From the NCBI GenBank assembly GCA_022559985.1, contig JAFJTR010000028.1, forward strand, positions 62,001 through 126,000: a stretch of DNA of 64,000 nt, given 5' to 3'. Under the pieces are notes generated by a model. It saw only the letters and a list, made by a program, of their open reading frames with translations, was not told the origin of the DNA and searched no databases. This document shows, piece by piece, positions 22,781 to 34,569 of this stretch (positions are counted from its first letter, which is position 1; each line of letters begins with the position of its first letter). A program made the translations under genes and the position numbers. Source of the stretch: Parastagonospora avenae f. sp. tritici 18332-5. Lineage: Eukaryota > Ascomycota > Dothideomycetes > Pleosporales > Phaeosphaeriaceae.

Positions 22781-23151
22781 TTATACCGATGTTATCACGT
22801 CGACCACTGTTTAATTCGCATTGTTTCTACAGGCCCAGAAATAAATATGGCGTGAGGTAGTCGCTTATAGACGCCCATCGGGAGAAGTGACTGTCAATGT
22901 TATTGCTGTAGTGAAACGGTTGCAAAGTTCGAATAAATTGTGAAGACAAAACGGAACAACTAGATTCAGAGTAATTACGATTGGTATGTTCGTTTGGACT
23001 TCGCTTATATGTTCGAACTCATCGGCACTATAATGTGGCACAAATATCTTCTAGTTGGTACATATTCTAGCGGCAGGTCATCATGCAACAAGGTTCCCGG
23101 TGTTTGAAAGACTCATCAACACTATTACCATGCGTTGCATTCCATAACATC
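22781..23151. other. Intergenic, convergent gene ends
   Basis: A 371-bp stretch between the dioxygenase and the DHA2 transporter, expected to carry both 3' UTRs. Nothing else is recognised. Confidence 0.55.
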
Positions 23152-24999
23152 TCACCCCCCAAGCTTCTTCTCCCGGATGAACCATGCAAACACCGCACTC
23201 CACACCACCATACTGAGTCCAACGCCCAAAGCCGCACGCGTAGCCTGGCTATAACATTCCCTCACAATGTCCCGCAGATGGGGTTCCAGGCTTCTGAAGT
23301 ACGATAGGCCTTCCCTGACGCGCTCTGCGATCTCTGCTGCATCTTTGTCGCCGTGGAAAGCGCTCTGTAGCGACTTTCGCAATGTTTGGTTGAAGGCTGT
23401 TGCGCACATGGAGACGCCGAAGACGGATCCAAGGGAGCGGAAGAGGTAACTGCATGCTGTTGCAACTGCTTGGTCTGCATGCGAGGCGTTGGCGACTGGT
23501 GTATTCTTAGCTTGTAAAAATGTAGTCTGGTGGAATGCACGTACTCAACCCGATGAGAGTTGTAGTCACTCCGCAGCCATTGCTGAAGGAGCAGATACAT
23601 GTGCCAAGTACCATCAGAGGTAGACTTCTCGTGATAGTTCCGGCAAACATGAGGATCAGCGCGAGGCCAAATGTGAGGTTTGTGTACGTGATCACGGTGA
23701 TCCAGTAGTAATTACCTTTTCGAAATTAGATCAAGTCATAACCTCGCATATACAGACTTACCCGTCCTTTTCATGTAGAAGCCGCCGGCAAGCGATCCAC
23801 TCACGCCGCAGAAGATGCTTGGAACCAGCAGCAGTCCAGCTCGAGCAGCGCTATAGTCGCCTATGACCTGCCAATACAGAGGAATGAAGTAGAGCGATGC
23901 CAGCCATCCGCCAAAGGAGAAGAAGTTGCAAAGGTAGCATGCGAAAAGAGATCTGTTCAAGATGATGCGTCCTGGAGCAAAGGGATTGCGCGCAACATAC
24001 TTCTCGACCAGAATGAAGACGATGAACAGCGGAGTCGTACAAAGTCCAGCGATCGTAATCGGACTCGTCCAGTCTCCATTCGAGCCTCGATCCAGCCCTA
24101 CAAGCAGTCCAGTAACCGCAACGATCAATATCGCAGCCCCCAAGAAATCAATCTTGAGAATCTTCTCTTTCCAATGCGCGTGGTCTTGTTTCGGCAGATC
24201 GAGTACGAGCGCCACAGCGATGAAGGCGAGCAAGCACAACGGCCCCTGCATAATGAATGCCCATCTCCATCCAATCGAATCTGCAAGCAAACCTCCCAAA
24301 GGCGCACCAGCAGCCGCTCCAGATGCATACATGACATTGATATAGCCCTGCCACGTACCCCTCTCCCTCAACCCCACAATATCACTCATCAGCACGCTCA
24401 CACACACCGACATGCCTCCTCCCCCAACACCCGCAAATGCCCTTGCAGCGATCAATTCGCCCATAGTCCTTGCAAACCCACATAGCGTCGAGCCGACACC
24501 GAAGACCAAATACGCAAACAACAGACATTCCTTGCGCCCGAAGATATCGCTGAGCTTGCCGTATAGAGGCTGCAGCGCGGCGAGCGTGAGGAAGTAACTC
24601 GTCGCGACCCAGGAGGTGGAGGACAGCGCGTGCAGGTCGGTTCCGATGGTGCCGTAGGTGGACACGACGAGGGTGGTGTCAGCGGCGGTAAGGAAGACCT
24701 GGACATGCTTAGTTAATCTACTGTTGTGAGATATGTAGAGGCAAGAGACATACGCCAATGGCGATGGCGGGGAAGATGTATTTCATGCGCGCCCGGACTT
24801 CAGGCAGGCCTTGGTGCTTCGAGACGGTGCCATTGCTGGTTTGTCGCTCGATGTCGCCTCCATCTTCTGTTTGGGGATTGCGTGCGCTGACATTGCCTTC
24901 ATCGGTGGGTATGGGGCGGGCGTGTGGTTTGGGGAGTAGAGGTGAGGTTTCCCGGGGTTTGGTGAGGGTTGGCGCCATGCCGTTGTCGTGCCACAACAC
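23152..24999 (-). CDS. MFS transporter, DHA2 (14-segment drug/basic amino acid) type
   Basis: Four exons (24999-24754, 24698-23762, 23715-23545, 23495-23152) give 565 residues; introns are 55, 46 and 49 bp. The first segment has FLTAADTTLVVSTYGTI, then SWVATSYFLT, GKLSDIFGRK and RAFAGVGGGG, the DHA2/Vba-type signature set. A soluble N-terminal tail of about 70 residues precedes segment 1. Splicing exon 3 to exon 4 gives LIGLIANASHADQAVATACSYLFRSLG, the usual late-segment motif. Vba-type members move basic amino acids into vacuoles and related ones export drugs; which applies here cannot be told. The start may be Met8 (MAPTLTKPRE) instead of Met1. Confidence 0.9.
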
Positions 25000-25444
25000 G
25001 ATTGCTCTTCAGCAATGTCTAAAAAATCGATTGAAGGTTGAGGTATGAAATTACTCGTATATCATACTCGGGTCCACTATCGACAAAATTAAGCTATTTC
25101 TCCACAATCAAGCGCTGACTCTTCCCGTTCCCGTTCGCACTAGGATTTTATCAGACAGAGCTTATTCTTCCGCTTATCTCCGTGTCCGGAAGCGATGTGT
25201 AATGGGCATTGATGTAGTAGGGTAATTGGTATGGCTTCCGCATTATAGTTATTCCATATTGTTTGCTGTAGAGCATGTAATGTCATATGTAATGTCAGTT
25301 ATTGTAGGTCATCAACTGTGACAGAATGTAGACAAAGGCATTCAATGAATGGAAGCAACACGAACAGAAGCAACATGTAGCTTCGATCGCGACGGCAAGG
25401 CCCTGTGTATAGCTTCAGGCTATAGGATGAGCTGTGAAGTCTCC
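25000..25444. other. Intergenic with a dispersed-repeat copy
   Basis: This 445-bp stretch lies between the two transporter genes and is AT-rich in the middle. The segment at about 25379-25424 is shared with 29413-29457 on the other strand (listed separately). Confidence 0.5.
25379..25424 (+). repeat. Dispersed repeat copy A
   Basis: About 45 bp centred on gcgacggcaaggcc and agcttcagg is about 85 percent identical by eye to copy B at 29413-29457 in opposite orientation. It may be a remnant of a mobile element. Confidence 0.55.
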
Positions 25445-27102
25445 CTACGAGCCAACCGCACCATACCACCCAAGTCCAAGGACAGCTCCAAACAAGATAG
25501 CAAAAGCTGGCGGTACACCAAACCAAGCGGTCTCTGCATACGTGACTGCAGCAACCACAACCCACCAAGGCTCACCAGCCAGGCTCTTTCCATCGCTACT
25601 CTCCGGCGTCAAGTACCCTATCTCCCATAGCCTGTACACAGCCGTGAACACTAACCCCACCGCCGTAGCATTGATGCCGCGTAGTAAACTCAGCACCCAC
25701 GCTTTCGTACGCAATGCCTGCCAGATCGACTGCACACCCACAGCCAGAATCAGCCCAGGCGAAAAGATCGCTACAAAAGCCAGCAGCGCGCCGAATATCG
25801 TGGGCACGCTTGTCGAAGCTAATGTCAGAGCACCGAGGTAGACGGAGAAATTGAAGTTTGGGCCGGGAAAGGCTTGGATGATGGCGAGACCGAGGAGGAA
25901 ATCTCGCGGTGAGACCCACCCGGGGTCAACGACGTAGGATCGCAGGAGAGGGATCACGACGGGGCCGCCGCCGAAGATGATGGTGCCGGCGAGGTACATG
26001 TTTGAGAAGAGGTCGAAGGCTAGGCTTCGGGCTTCGACGGTGCCGCGGATTACCATGACGATGATGAAGGACAGGAGGAATCCCACGACGAGAGATATGC
26101 CAATCTTCACGGAGAGGTTGTGTGTCCTGGTGTCGGCGACTGGAAGTGGCTCTGTGGTTTCTTCTGTGCTGTGGCGCTGCTCAGATTGACTTGGACCAAC
26201 GTCTTCTTCAACAGGGAGGATACGATCCGTTGAGGTTCCAGCATGTGCCTTGCGCTTCACAGCCTCTGGGCGTCTGACTTGCAGCTCCTGCGCCGCTGGA
26301 ACGACTTGGGTTGCGGTTGTCTCTTCAGCATCTCCACCTTCGTTCCTTGCTCGTCTCCTCTTTGCTGCATATCCAGCTCTGAGCTTGCCGATTTTCTGGT
26401 GCAGCCACACGTCCCACACAACTGTTACTAATCCGCCAATGACTATCAGCACGGGAAAGTACCAGAGCGCATTGTAGCACAGTCCAGCGCATGCTCCGAA
26501 TATTACTAAGATCCTCGTGATGCGGTCTTTGATCGCCTTTTCCGCTAATTGGACTGCGGCCAATGCAATGATACCGACGGTAGATGCGTTCATACCACTC
26601 AACAAGGCGTACACAATAGGCGGTAGTTTCTCAGGCATCTTTTGTACCCCAAGCGAAAGAGCATACATGCCAATCGCCCCAGGCAGCGACCACAGCAAGA
26701 ACGCAAACAAAGCAGCGCCAATCCCCGCATGTATCATAGCAATACAGAACACCATCTTAGTAGAAGCCGGGCCGGGAAGAGCTTGACATATCGCAAACAA
26801 CTCCTGATACTATGCACATCTCATTAGCTCCCGATCCCACCACCTCCACCCCTTCCTGGCACACTCACAGTCTGCTCATCAATCCATTTACTTCCCCCAA
26901 ACCCCAGCCCCTCAACAAACCTGCGATGTAAGATCTGGAAATGCACAGGCGGCCCGCCAAACGCCGTGAAGCCCAGATCCCACGTCTTCGCACTCACTTC
27001 TGTGAGGCGCCATCCTAGCTTTTCGGTATTAGGTTGCAGAGAGGCATTGCGGCGCGTGCGCGTGTGATCACGCAGGGAGCTGATGATGGATTGGATGGGC
27101 AT
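25445..27102 (-). CDS. Chromate ion transporter, long two-domain CHR type
   Basis: Two exons (27102-26869 and 26809-25445, 59-bp intron) give 532 residues. The protein carries two homologous CHR halves. The first has TAFGGPPVHFQ and QALPGPASTK; the second has TIIFGGGPVVIPLL and IIQAFPGPNFN. Between them is a hydrophilic loop of about 100 residues rich in Arg, Glu and Thr. CHR proteins move chromate across the plasma membrane, with sulfate as likely analogue; fungal members have been linked to chromate uptake and sensitivity. Multiple hydrophobic segments fit 10-12 membrane helices. No neighbouring gene suggests a metal-resistance operon-like grouping. Confidence 0.92.
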
Positions 27103-27644
27103 CGCTTGACATTGGGAGGGGAAGAAGAGACATGGGCAATACGAATGCCTGGAAGACTACTGAAGTCTTTAGGAAATCCATCCTAAGCTCAACGGAGGAT
27201 ACTTGGAATCGCTGCGGGCCAATCAAAAAGGCGCGTTATTGCGACATTTGGGGCTTGAAGGAGGGCCAAGGCATGGCGTTGCGGACGGCAAAGCGGCGGG
27301 CGTGTTTTAACTTACCGGTAAGCGAGTGGGCTAGCTGGTTGCGTTACGATTGAGACAGTAGAGAGCTATTGATCTTCAATGTCTTGTCGGCTCCTGTCTA
27401 CACTTTTCTTCTCATGGTTTATAGTGACCATGAAGAAGGTCTCGACTCTTTATTAAGCTCCAAAATCCTGTGAATAGACACTTGCTAAAGCTAGTCCTAA
27501 TAATAGCCATACATGCCCCATTCCACCGCAAAATAACTTGAACACTCCTGCAGAAAGCAAAGTCGTCCACTACGTGCCTTTTTATTTCCGCTCCAGCTAC
27601 CGTTGCTAATTTAATAGGATGGTATGGCGCCCCGCACGTATGTG
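27103..27644. other. Intergenic region
   Basis: About 540 bp with no recognised gene, between the chromate transporter start and the decayed zinc-finger gene. Confidence 0.45.
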
Positions 27645-27658
27645 TCACCAGCAGCCTC

Positions 27659-27876
27659 CGTTCTGAGTAAACGATTTGGTACAGCCTGAGATCGGACATT
27701 CCGAACGATCATGCCTGAAGATCGGTCCTGCAACTGGAGCTTTCCACGACGTGCACCAACGCATGTGTTTCAAGCAGTTTCCCTTCCGAGTATACGATTT
27801 GGTACAGCCCGGGACCGGACAATCCCAACGTCTATGCCTTAAGATCGACTCTGCAAATGGAGCTTTCCGCAGCGTC
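27659..27876. repeat. Tandem duplication, 123-bp period, of the zinc-finger unit
   Basis: About 95 bp at 27659-27753 recurs at 27782-27876 with scattered substitutions; both contain cgatttggtacagcc and ggagctttcc. The period of 123 bp is 41 codons and matches one finger plus linker. Confidence 0.75.
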
Positions 27877-28506
27877 ACTGTAGCTTCAGGTGCTTGTGGC
27901 GCAGCTGGGAATTTGGTCGACGTGGATGTAGATGGGTGGCTTGAAGTCAAATCGATTTCGTCTCTACTTCGAGTAGGAGTAGGATGAAGATGACGCATAG
28001 CCAATGATGGAGACTACCCTGGATCATTGTTGTTGTTGTTTTTGTCGGCCGATGAGTCTGTTTGGCTAGCAACATTTTCTAAGCGGTTGGAGGACAGGTT
28101 GGAGTAGTTGTTGTGGCTCGAATTGTCGAACATCATATCGGAGTCTCTCGCGATCGCCTCTCATCGTGTAACCGCTACGGGTAGCAAAGCTGCTGGGGCA
28201 TCTGATCTGGACTCCGTGATGCTCTCATCAATCAACGGTGATGTTGAATGTCTTTCTCCGCCAACGTGAGCAAAAGAATTCGGCGTGTTCGTGGCGAAAT
28301 GATCAGGCATGTGATGAAGGGATCAGGCACAGGGCCAGTGATACGGGACGTGGACTGAGAGGCTTGTGCGGTTGGCGTAGATTGAACAGTAGGCAGAGGT
28401 TGAGCAAGCCGAGTGGGCTGAGTAGCTTCCGCGGTCGACATGAATCGAACAGTGGGTAGAGGTTGATTGACCAGCAGAGATTGGGTGACCTGTGCATTCG
28501 GCCTGG

Positions 28507-28526
28507 GTTGAGCAGCGTTGAGCAGC
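28507..28526. repeat. Perfect 10-bp tandem duplication
   Basis: The unit gttgagcagc is present twice in a row. Because 10 is not a multiple of 3, it moves the minus-strand reading frame, and the coding-like frame changes exactly here. Confidence 0.9.
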
Positions 28527-28858
28527 GGATATATTTTGAGTGACCGGCGGACGTTGAGTATCTTGTGCATTGGGCGTGTGTTGAGGAGCAGAGGTATGTT
28601 GGGACGTCCACCAATGTTTCGCAATCTCGAAACGTACCTGCCTCCGCACTTCGCCAGGTGAGATGGGTTCCTCAACCTCAGGCTTGTTTTGATTAGTGAT
28701 ACCGCCGTACGAGAAATTGATGGCCGCGAGCTGCAGTTCGACGTCAGCCGCGACAGCTTGAGTGAGTGGTATGTTGGCTGGAAGAGTAACAATGGCAATG
28801 CATCTGCTACGCGTTGAGCATACAGCTCGCGTCTGCGGTCCCAAGATACAATCACCAT

Positions 28859-31338
28859 GATGGTCGTAGCTCGCGAGGTGATGTGACCGCGGGCGATGTT
28901 CTGGTGCGTGGGATCAGAAACTTCGCTGGTGAGATTAAAGATATCTCATTGACTGAGGAAGGAAGGAAAGATGGAACGTACAAGCAGCGGAAGCGATGCC
29001 CCTCAATAACGACCATATCTGTCCTCCCCTTCGTCCAACTCTTGCAAACTGCACTTCGTCCACATCTTGTGCGACGGGCAAGTGATCAAGATCTTTGGCA
29101 ATGTCCATTGAGTTTCGAGCAGTGGGTTGATCAGACGAGTTTGTTGTGTGAATGGAGGCAATTGCAATATAGGAAGCTAGAGGTCGGACATGTTAGAATA
29201 GCAGTATTAGAGTAACTTTATACCAAATACATTCCATGAGAGTTGCCATAATAACTATGTTAATCGAACTCGCTCGAAACCACCTTTTGTTTAACGCCTA
29301 ACTGCCATATTGTGTCTCGTCTCGCGAATTGAAGAAGATTATGCAGCTTCGGGCGTTCGGTTTTGTCTAGGAGTATACTACAGGTCGTCAACTACGACAT
29401 AAAGCGAGCAGGATACCTGAAGCTGTACACGAGGCCTTGCCGTCGCAATGGAAGCCTAGCAACACTGTGTATAACTTTGAGGTCATAGATAGACTGCCTG
29501 CTGTTACACTCTGGAGGCTTTCCGTTGTATGTGAGCAAAATACTGTATTTGCAGAGTTTCGCTGTAGCAAGAAGATCAGCAGTGACCAGTTCCGCATCGA
29601 AGAAAAGCGGGGATGACCACTTTTTGAAAAGGCCATGATAAGTATTGCATGATCATCACATAGCAATGAAGCAGATAGTCTATCATGTCTCCAAAAGTCC
29701 AGAGATCACATCGGAACAAGTGGCTTCGAGTGGCTCTGGTCCATAATTCGAAGCGGAGCTGGTGCCACAACGTCCCCAACTTTCGCACAGGGGTAAACGG
29801 CCCTCAACGTCGCAAGCAGTTACCCGCATCTTAATTTACGTGATAACGCAGAGCGATCGGCATAGTGTGTCGATCAGGGTCTTTCGCACGCAATCCATGC
29901 GTCTTCGCAACACGGCAAACGGAAGACAAAAGCCATGGTCAGATTTGCAGTGGAGACATTGAGAAAAGTTCTGGTGGAAAGGATGGATCAGGTACCACAA
30001 TTTTGCACACAACTTGGGTCTGGAGCCGAGAGTCGTCAGCGTGCCTTGTCCGAGTCCGCAGCGCTTTCTCGGTGTTTCTGTCGCAAGCTTTCGCTGAGAC
30101 ATTGCTTGGCACTGCGTCTGGACTGGAGTCACAAGACAAGGGGTGGCAAACGCTGAGCTGTCGGTGAGCGTGGAGTACAGTAAGGAGTGGGTCGAGGGAG
30201 TCGCAGCTGGTGATGGGCAGCAGAGTGACACGGTGATTCGTCACGTAACGATAGCTGGCCAATGACGCGGCAGACGATCTAGAGTAAGCGGGAATGACTT
30301 TCAAGATCTACCATCGCCACATGGTAAGCCACGTTACGCAAGGTGTATCCCGAGTGCAGAGTATATTGCGAACAGAGACGCAACGCTGCTTGCGTGGAGA
30401 GGGAAGCAGAGCATTAAGGATGGCGTGGACTCGACGTCTTCAGTTCCTTCCGCGCTGTTGCCTCTTCGGCGGTCGTGGTGTTTTAGTGGGCTGGACTAGG
30501 AAAAGACGTGCTATAGAACGCGTGGCTTGACGATCCATGGCGTCTGTGGTAAAGAGTCCCGCCGTGGTAGCCACATAGGGCTTAACGCGAAGACATGGGA
30601 AATGAACTGGCAACAGCTTCAATAGAGCGGGACAGATTCATCTGCAGACGCGTTTGCCAAGGGGTTCCAGTGGTGACCGTGATTGCGTTGACACAGCTTG
30701 CGCAATCCGTTAGTTTGAATTCCGGTAGACGAGGACTCGGGGCATGGCCAGTGCGCAGTGAAGGGATCTGGCAGCACGCGCAAGATACTGTGAGGTGCAC
30801 ATGGGCAAAACAGCGCAGCGCAGCACAGCATCGCAGGCCGGCAGGGCAGTCAGCGCGAGGTTGCAGTGGTGCGCCTTGGATGTGCGATGGTCCCAGCGAG
30901 GTGTTGTTGCGTGCGTCGGGGTCTGTTTCCACTCGCAGGCGCGAATCGAACGTGCCGCGTAATGGCCATTGGCGCTTACCGCTTTCGGCGAGCCTCCCAG
31001 CAGTACACGCGGCTTCCATTTTGCAACCATCTAGTATTACCCCGTCGCTCCCTCTTCTGCTCTGCACGCTGAACTATCACGAACGCTCACCGTGGGCCCG
31101 TTGCGCGCGCTCGACAGACGCATTCCAACAGCAATTGCCGCCCGTCGTCGACGTCCGCTCCCAGAATATCGCCTCCAGGGTCTGTTGCTCCGCCTCGCTC
31201 ATCATCAGCGGCTGTGCAGCCCATCCCCGACCGCAGTTAATACACCCACCACCCGAACCGCCCACGCTCCGACACCTGCACTCCAACACCACCACCCGCG
31301 ATCCACGACCATCGCGACGACATCTCGCACCTGCACCC
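28859..31338. other. Gene-poor region and PNG1 upstream sequence
   Basis: About 2.5 kb without a supported gene. Copy B of the dispersed repeat is near 29435. The last 0.7 kb is the PNG1 5' region; its frame 1 stays open from 30595 into PNG1 without a stop, but composition and lack of motifs argue that this is not protein. Confidence 0.45.
29413..29457 (-). repeat. Dispersed repeat copy B
   Basis: The reverse complement matches 25379-25424 over about 45 bp, including gcgacggcaaggcc and agcttcagg. The two copies lie about 4 kb apart in inverted orientation. Confidence 0.55.
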
Positions 31339-32710
31339 ATGGATCATTCGCACGGCGCCGCGCGGGCGCCTCCCGCCCCGATGGACACGGACAGGATGGC
31401 CACCGAACTGACGGAGCGCTTTCGCAGCGTCCTCAGCACGAAGCGCCTGAACGAAATCACATCACGGTCACAGTCTCGATCCGCATCACCAGCACCGCGC
31501 GACTTTGGCACCCCGCAGCCGCCCCCGTCCAGCGCCCCGCCTACGTTCTCGTCCATCCGAAACATTCCCCTGATGCCTGAAGCACCTCGCGACGCACGCT
31601 CATTGCGCTTCCGCAATATGCTGCACTCGCTGTCCGCCCTGCCCACGCGCTGGGAAAACCCTGGACTGCTCGACGAGGCCCTCCGCGTTGTACCTCTCGA
31701 GCAGATCTACAACGAAGCCGAAGAGGAGAGCCAGATCCTGCAGGCCGAAGCAGAGAGCCTGGGTGCAGGCAAGAAGGCCGCCTGGGGCTACCAGGACTGC
31801 GTAGTCCGCGCACTTCTACGATGGTTCAAGCGCTCGTTCTTCCAATGGGTCAACAACCCACCCTGCTCACGGTGTTCCTCGCCTACCGTCGCCATGGGCA
31901 TCACTGCACCACTTCCCGACGAACAGGCCCGCGGCGCCACCCAGGTCGAGGCCTACCAGTGCTCGTACGAAGGCTGCAAGAACTTTGAGCGATTCCCTCG
32001 CTACAACGATGCATTCGTGCTTCTGCAGACCCGCAAAGGACGATGCGGCGAGTGGGCCAACTGCTTCAGCATGCTCTGCCGCGCCGTCGGCTCAAGAGTA
32101 CGCTGGGTATGGAACGCCGAGGACCACGTCTGGACCGAAGTCTATTCGATGCATCGCAAGCGATGGGTCCATGTAGACGTCTGCGAAGAGGCTTGGGACA
32201 AGCCCAAGCTATACACCGAAGGTACGTTTTGACACTTCTGACACAAATGACGTATCTGACATCTCGCTAGGCTGGGGCAAGAAGCTCTCATACTGTATTG
32301 CATTCTCCGCCGATGGCGCCATGGATGTCACCCGCAGATATGTTCGTGACCCCTCCAAGCACGCTGCTGTGCGCGAACGCGCATCAGAAGCTGTTCTACT
32401 CCACATCTTGGACGAGATCCGCTACATTCGACGACAAAACATGTCCAAGCAAGACAAGTTCCGTCTCCAGGGCGAGGACATGCGAGAGGGCAAAGAGCTC
32501 CGCAGCTACGTCATCTCCTCTATTGCCAATGATATCAGCAGGCTCCGCGCCGAAGACATCATCAACGGCCATGTCGCCCCACGTCGCCAGGATGCCGACG
32601 CCGACAAGGCACTAGAGGGCCGACTTAGTGGAAACTCCCAATGGATCCAAGCACGAGGTGAAGGCGGCCGTGGCCGGCCAAACCACCAGGACCCTCGAAA
32701 CCAACGGTGA
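31339..32710 (+). CDS. PNG1: Peptide:N-glycanase (PNGase), transglutaminase fold
   Basis: Two exons (31339-32221 and 32271-32710, 49-bp intron) give 440 residues. The protein removes N-glycans from misfolded glycoproteins in the cytosol and works with the ERAD pathway. The transglutaminase core is clear: RKGRCGEWANCF (Cys236), AEDHVWTE (His263) and WVHVDVCE (Asp280). The 27- and 44-residue spacings equal those of the yeast Png1 triad (Cys191, His218, Asp235). A Cys pair in PPCSRCSS and another in YQCSYEGC give the zinc site. The N-terminal 70 residues are Ser/Pro-rich and disordered. Start is the ATG at 31339; Met15 is an alternative. All three catalytic residues are kept, whereas the Neurospora homologue has been reported as inactive. 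Confidence 0.93.
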
Positions 32711-34569
32711 GGTCACACTACGCGACCTTGACCTTATCTTTCTCCATCGATACCGATATGACTTGAAACCCAAGAACCACGCCGGGCTGTCTTCATGATG
32801 CATCGCGCACAGAAGCTCAGCCATACCGGCTGCACCCAAGTCGCGCCGTATCATTCTCCAACTTGCGGTCTTCGCACCTGTAACCATACTTCGACAACAG
32901 CGTATCTCCCACATTTGCAACGGCGTTCCTGGCACATGAACAGATTATTAGCGTCAACACCCTAATGTCTGGACCATCCTCACCTGAGGCTTTCCTATTG
33001 TTTACGGCATGTTCTGGCGATATCAAAGATGCGACTCTTTCACGAGGCCACTTCACTTCTATCTTGGGTGCGCAGAGGCTGCAGCACGGTTTATACCACT
33101 TTCGCATTTATTTGGATTCACGATATTGGATATCACTTTTCATTTGTTCACGTTTGTCATGGTTTTTTATTCTATCACGAGCATTCTGGGTCTACCCTTT
33201 TTACCTTACGATGCGATGGCGGCTCACGCCCTGTAAGAGACCCGAATATGGAAAGATGCGGATGCGTTGTACATGGTGGGGGGCCGCGAAGAAGGTTGCG
33301 GTGGCAGAAGAGGAGGGGTGGATGAACGCGCGGCTCAGAGCTGACGCAAGGCATGCCGCGTGTATAGATGAGAAGAAGACAGCAAATATCCATAGCCAGC
33401 AAAATGGCGACATTTGTGCATCCTCATCTCCCTCTTCAACTTGTGACTTTTTCTGTTGTGGCTTTGTGAGGTCGAGCAAGGTCATCCCCAGACAAGTCTG
33501 CGACGATCTCTGCCCAGCGATGTCCCAACGACGCGCGTTGACACTCGTAACCCTGAGCGCCTGATCTACACCTCCATCGCCCATCTGCCCGAGGAAATTT
33601 CTGTGTGCGTTGCCCAACGGTCCGAATTCTAGCGAACGTGAACAAAACGGCCAAACACAGATGGACAACCTTTCCGGAGGCCACTGGCAAACCTTCTGAA
33701 TGGCCCTGGACGGCCCGTTCGTCTTCCAGCCTTTTACCGAATCAGGCTTAGACCGGCGAGGTATTAATAGCCCGACGCGGCGCGCGCTGACCGCGCATCT
33801 TTGGGGCTGGGGCTGGGGCAGCCAAGCGAGAATGGGGCCGGGCGTTGAGGTGGACGAGGTGCTTCAGCCACAGATTGTGTGCGCGGTTCTTGGTTTGTGG
33901 ACGTGTGATGTACACCAAACGTGGAGTCGCGGAGGGACTTTGCATCTACCGAAGAAGGGTACGTGTGTGTGTGAATTGTATGAGCAAGGCAAGGCAAGGT
34001 GGTGCGCCGCGCGGGAGCACTTTGTGCCGAGCTGAGGCTGGAGTGTGTGTGGAGGGTTTCAGCATCATCAGGATTCAACGGTGGCGGTGCCTTGGCCTTG
34101 ATCTTGCTACGACCCTGTTTCTATACAAATTCTGACATACAGTTTGCAGAGAATAGCTTGTAGATTAGCAGTCTGACAAAGCAAGCCTACAAGATAGCGA
34201 TGAAGATAGGTAGCGACGTTGAGCAAACCTTCGAAACACACCCAATTGCCGCCGCTCACACTTCGGCATGCCCAAGACAGCAAAGCGTGACCAGTGAGGC
34301 TTGTGAGTCGCGTTGAGTATTGCGCAGCCGCAGGTGGGCCAAGCACGAAGGGGGCGAAGCATGGCGGGATTTAAATGTGGGTCTGTGACTTCAGCTCCCG
34401 GCGCCTTGGTTTGTGTGGCAGTTTGGTTTGATACAAAAGGCTGGCGGGCCCGGCGTGTAGGGCTGCGTGCCATATCACATATCGCCATCTCTCGCTTTTC
34501 CACGTCTATTCGTTTGGCATCTCCACCTACATACGATCGCTACAGAAGTCAGTTTCAACGACCGCAAAG
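32711..34569. other. Intergenic, 1.9 kb
   Basis: This holds the PNG1 3' UTR and the promoter of the Sur7-like gene. One open frame of 199 codons (32965-33564) lacks motifs and coding-like composition. Nothing else is supported. Confidence 0.45.

Larger units (their letters stand above)
27645..28858 (-). pseudogene. Decayed C2HC zinc-finger gene
   Basis: Coding-like sequence on the minus strand is split between frames and stops. An N-terminal part opens MVIVSWDRRRELYAQ in one frame and then continues in another (LPANIPLTQAVAADVELQ). A perfect 10-bp tandem duplication (28507-28526) shifts the frame inside a Pro/Gln/Thr repeat region. By about 28315 the earlier frame is resumed and runs to 27645. 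It is broken only by a TGA at 28161-28163 and a TAG at 28014-28016. The 3' part holds a C-x4-C-x12-H-x3-C finger (CPVPGCTKSY) followed by a truncated second copy. Introns could remove some breaks, so gene versus pseudogene is not settled, but the 10-bp duplication favours decay. The ancestral function was probably DNA or RNA binding. Confidence 0.55.

Noticed and set aside
30900..30970. tRNA-like T-arm string gcgaatcgaacgtgc on the minus strand
   Set aside because: The flanking stem bases do not pair and no D or anticodon arm could be found.
32965..33564. 199-codon plus-strand frame downstream of PNG1
   Set aside because: No motif, odd composition and no splice support; more likely 3' flank.
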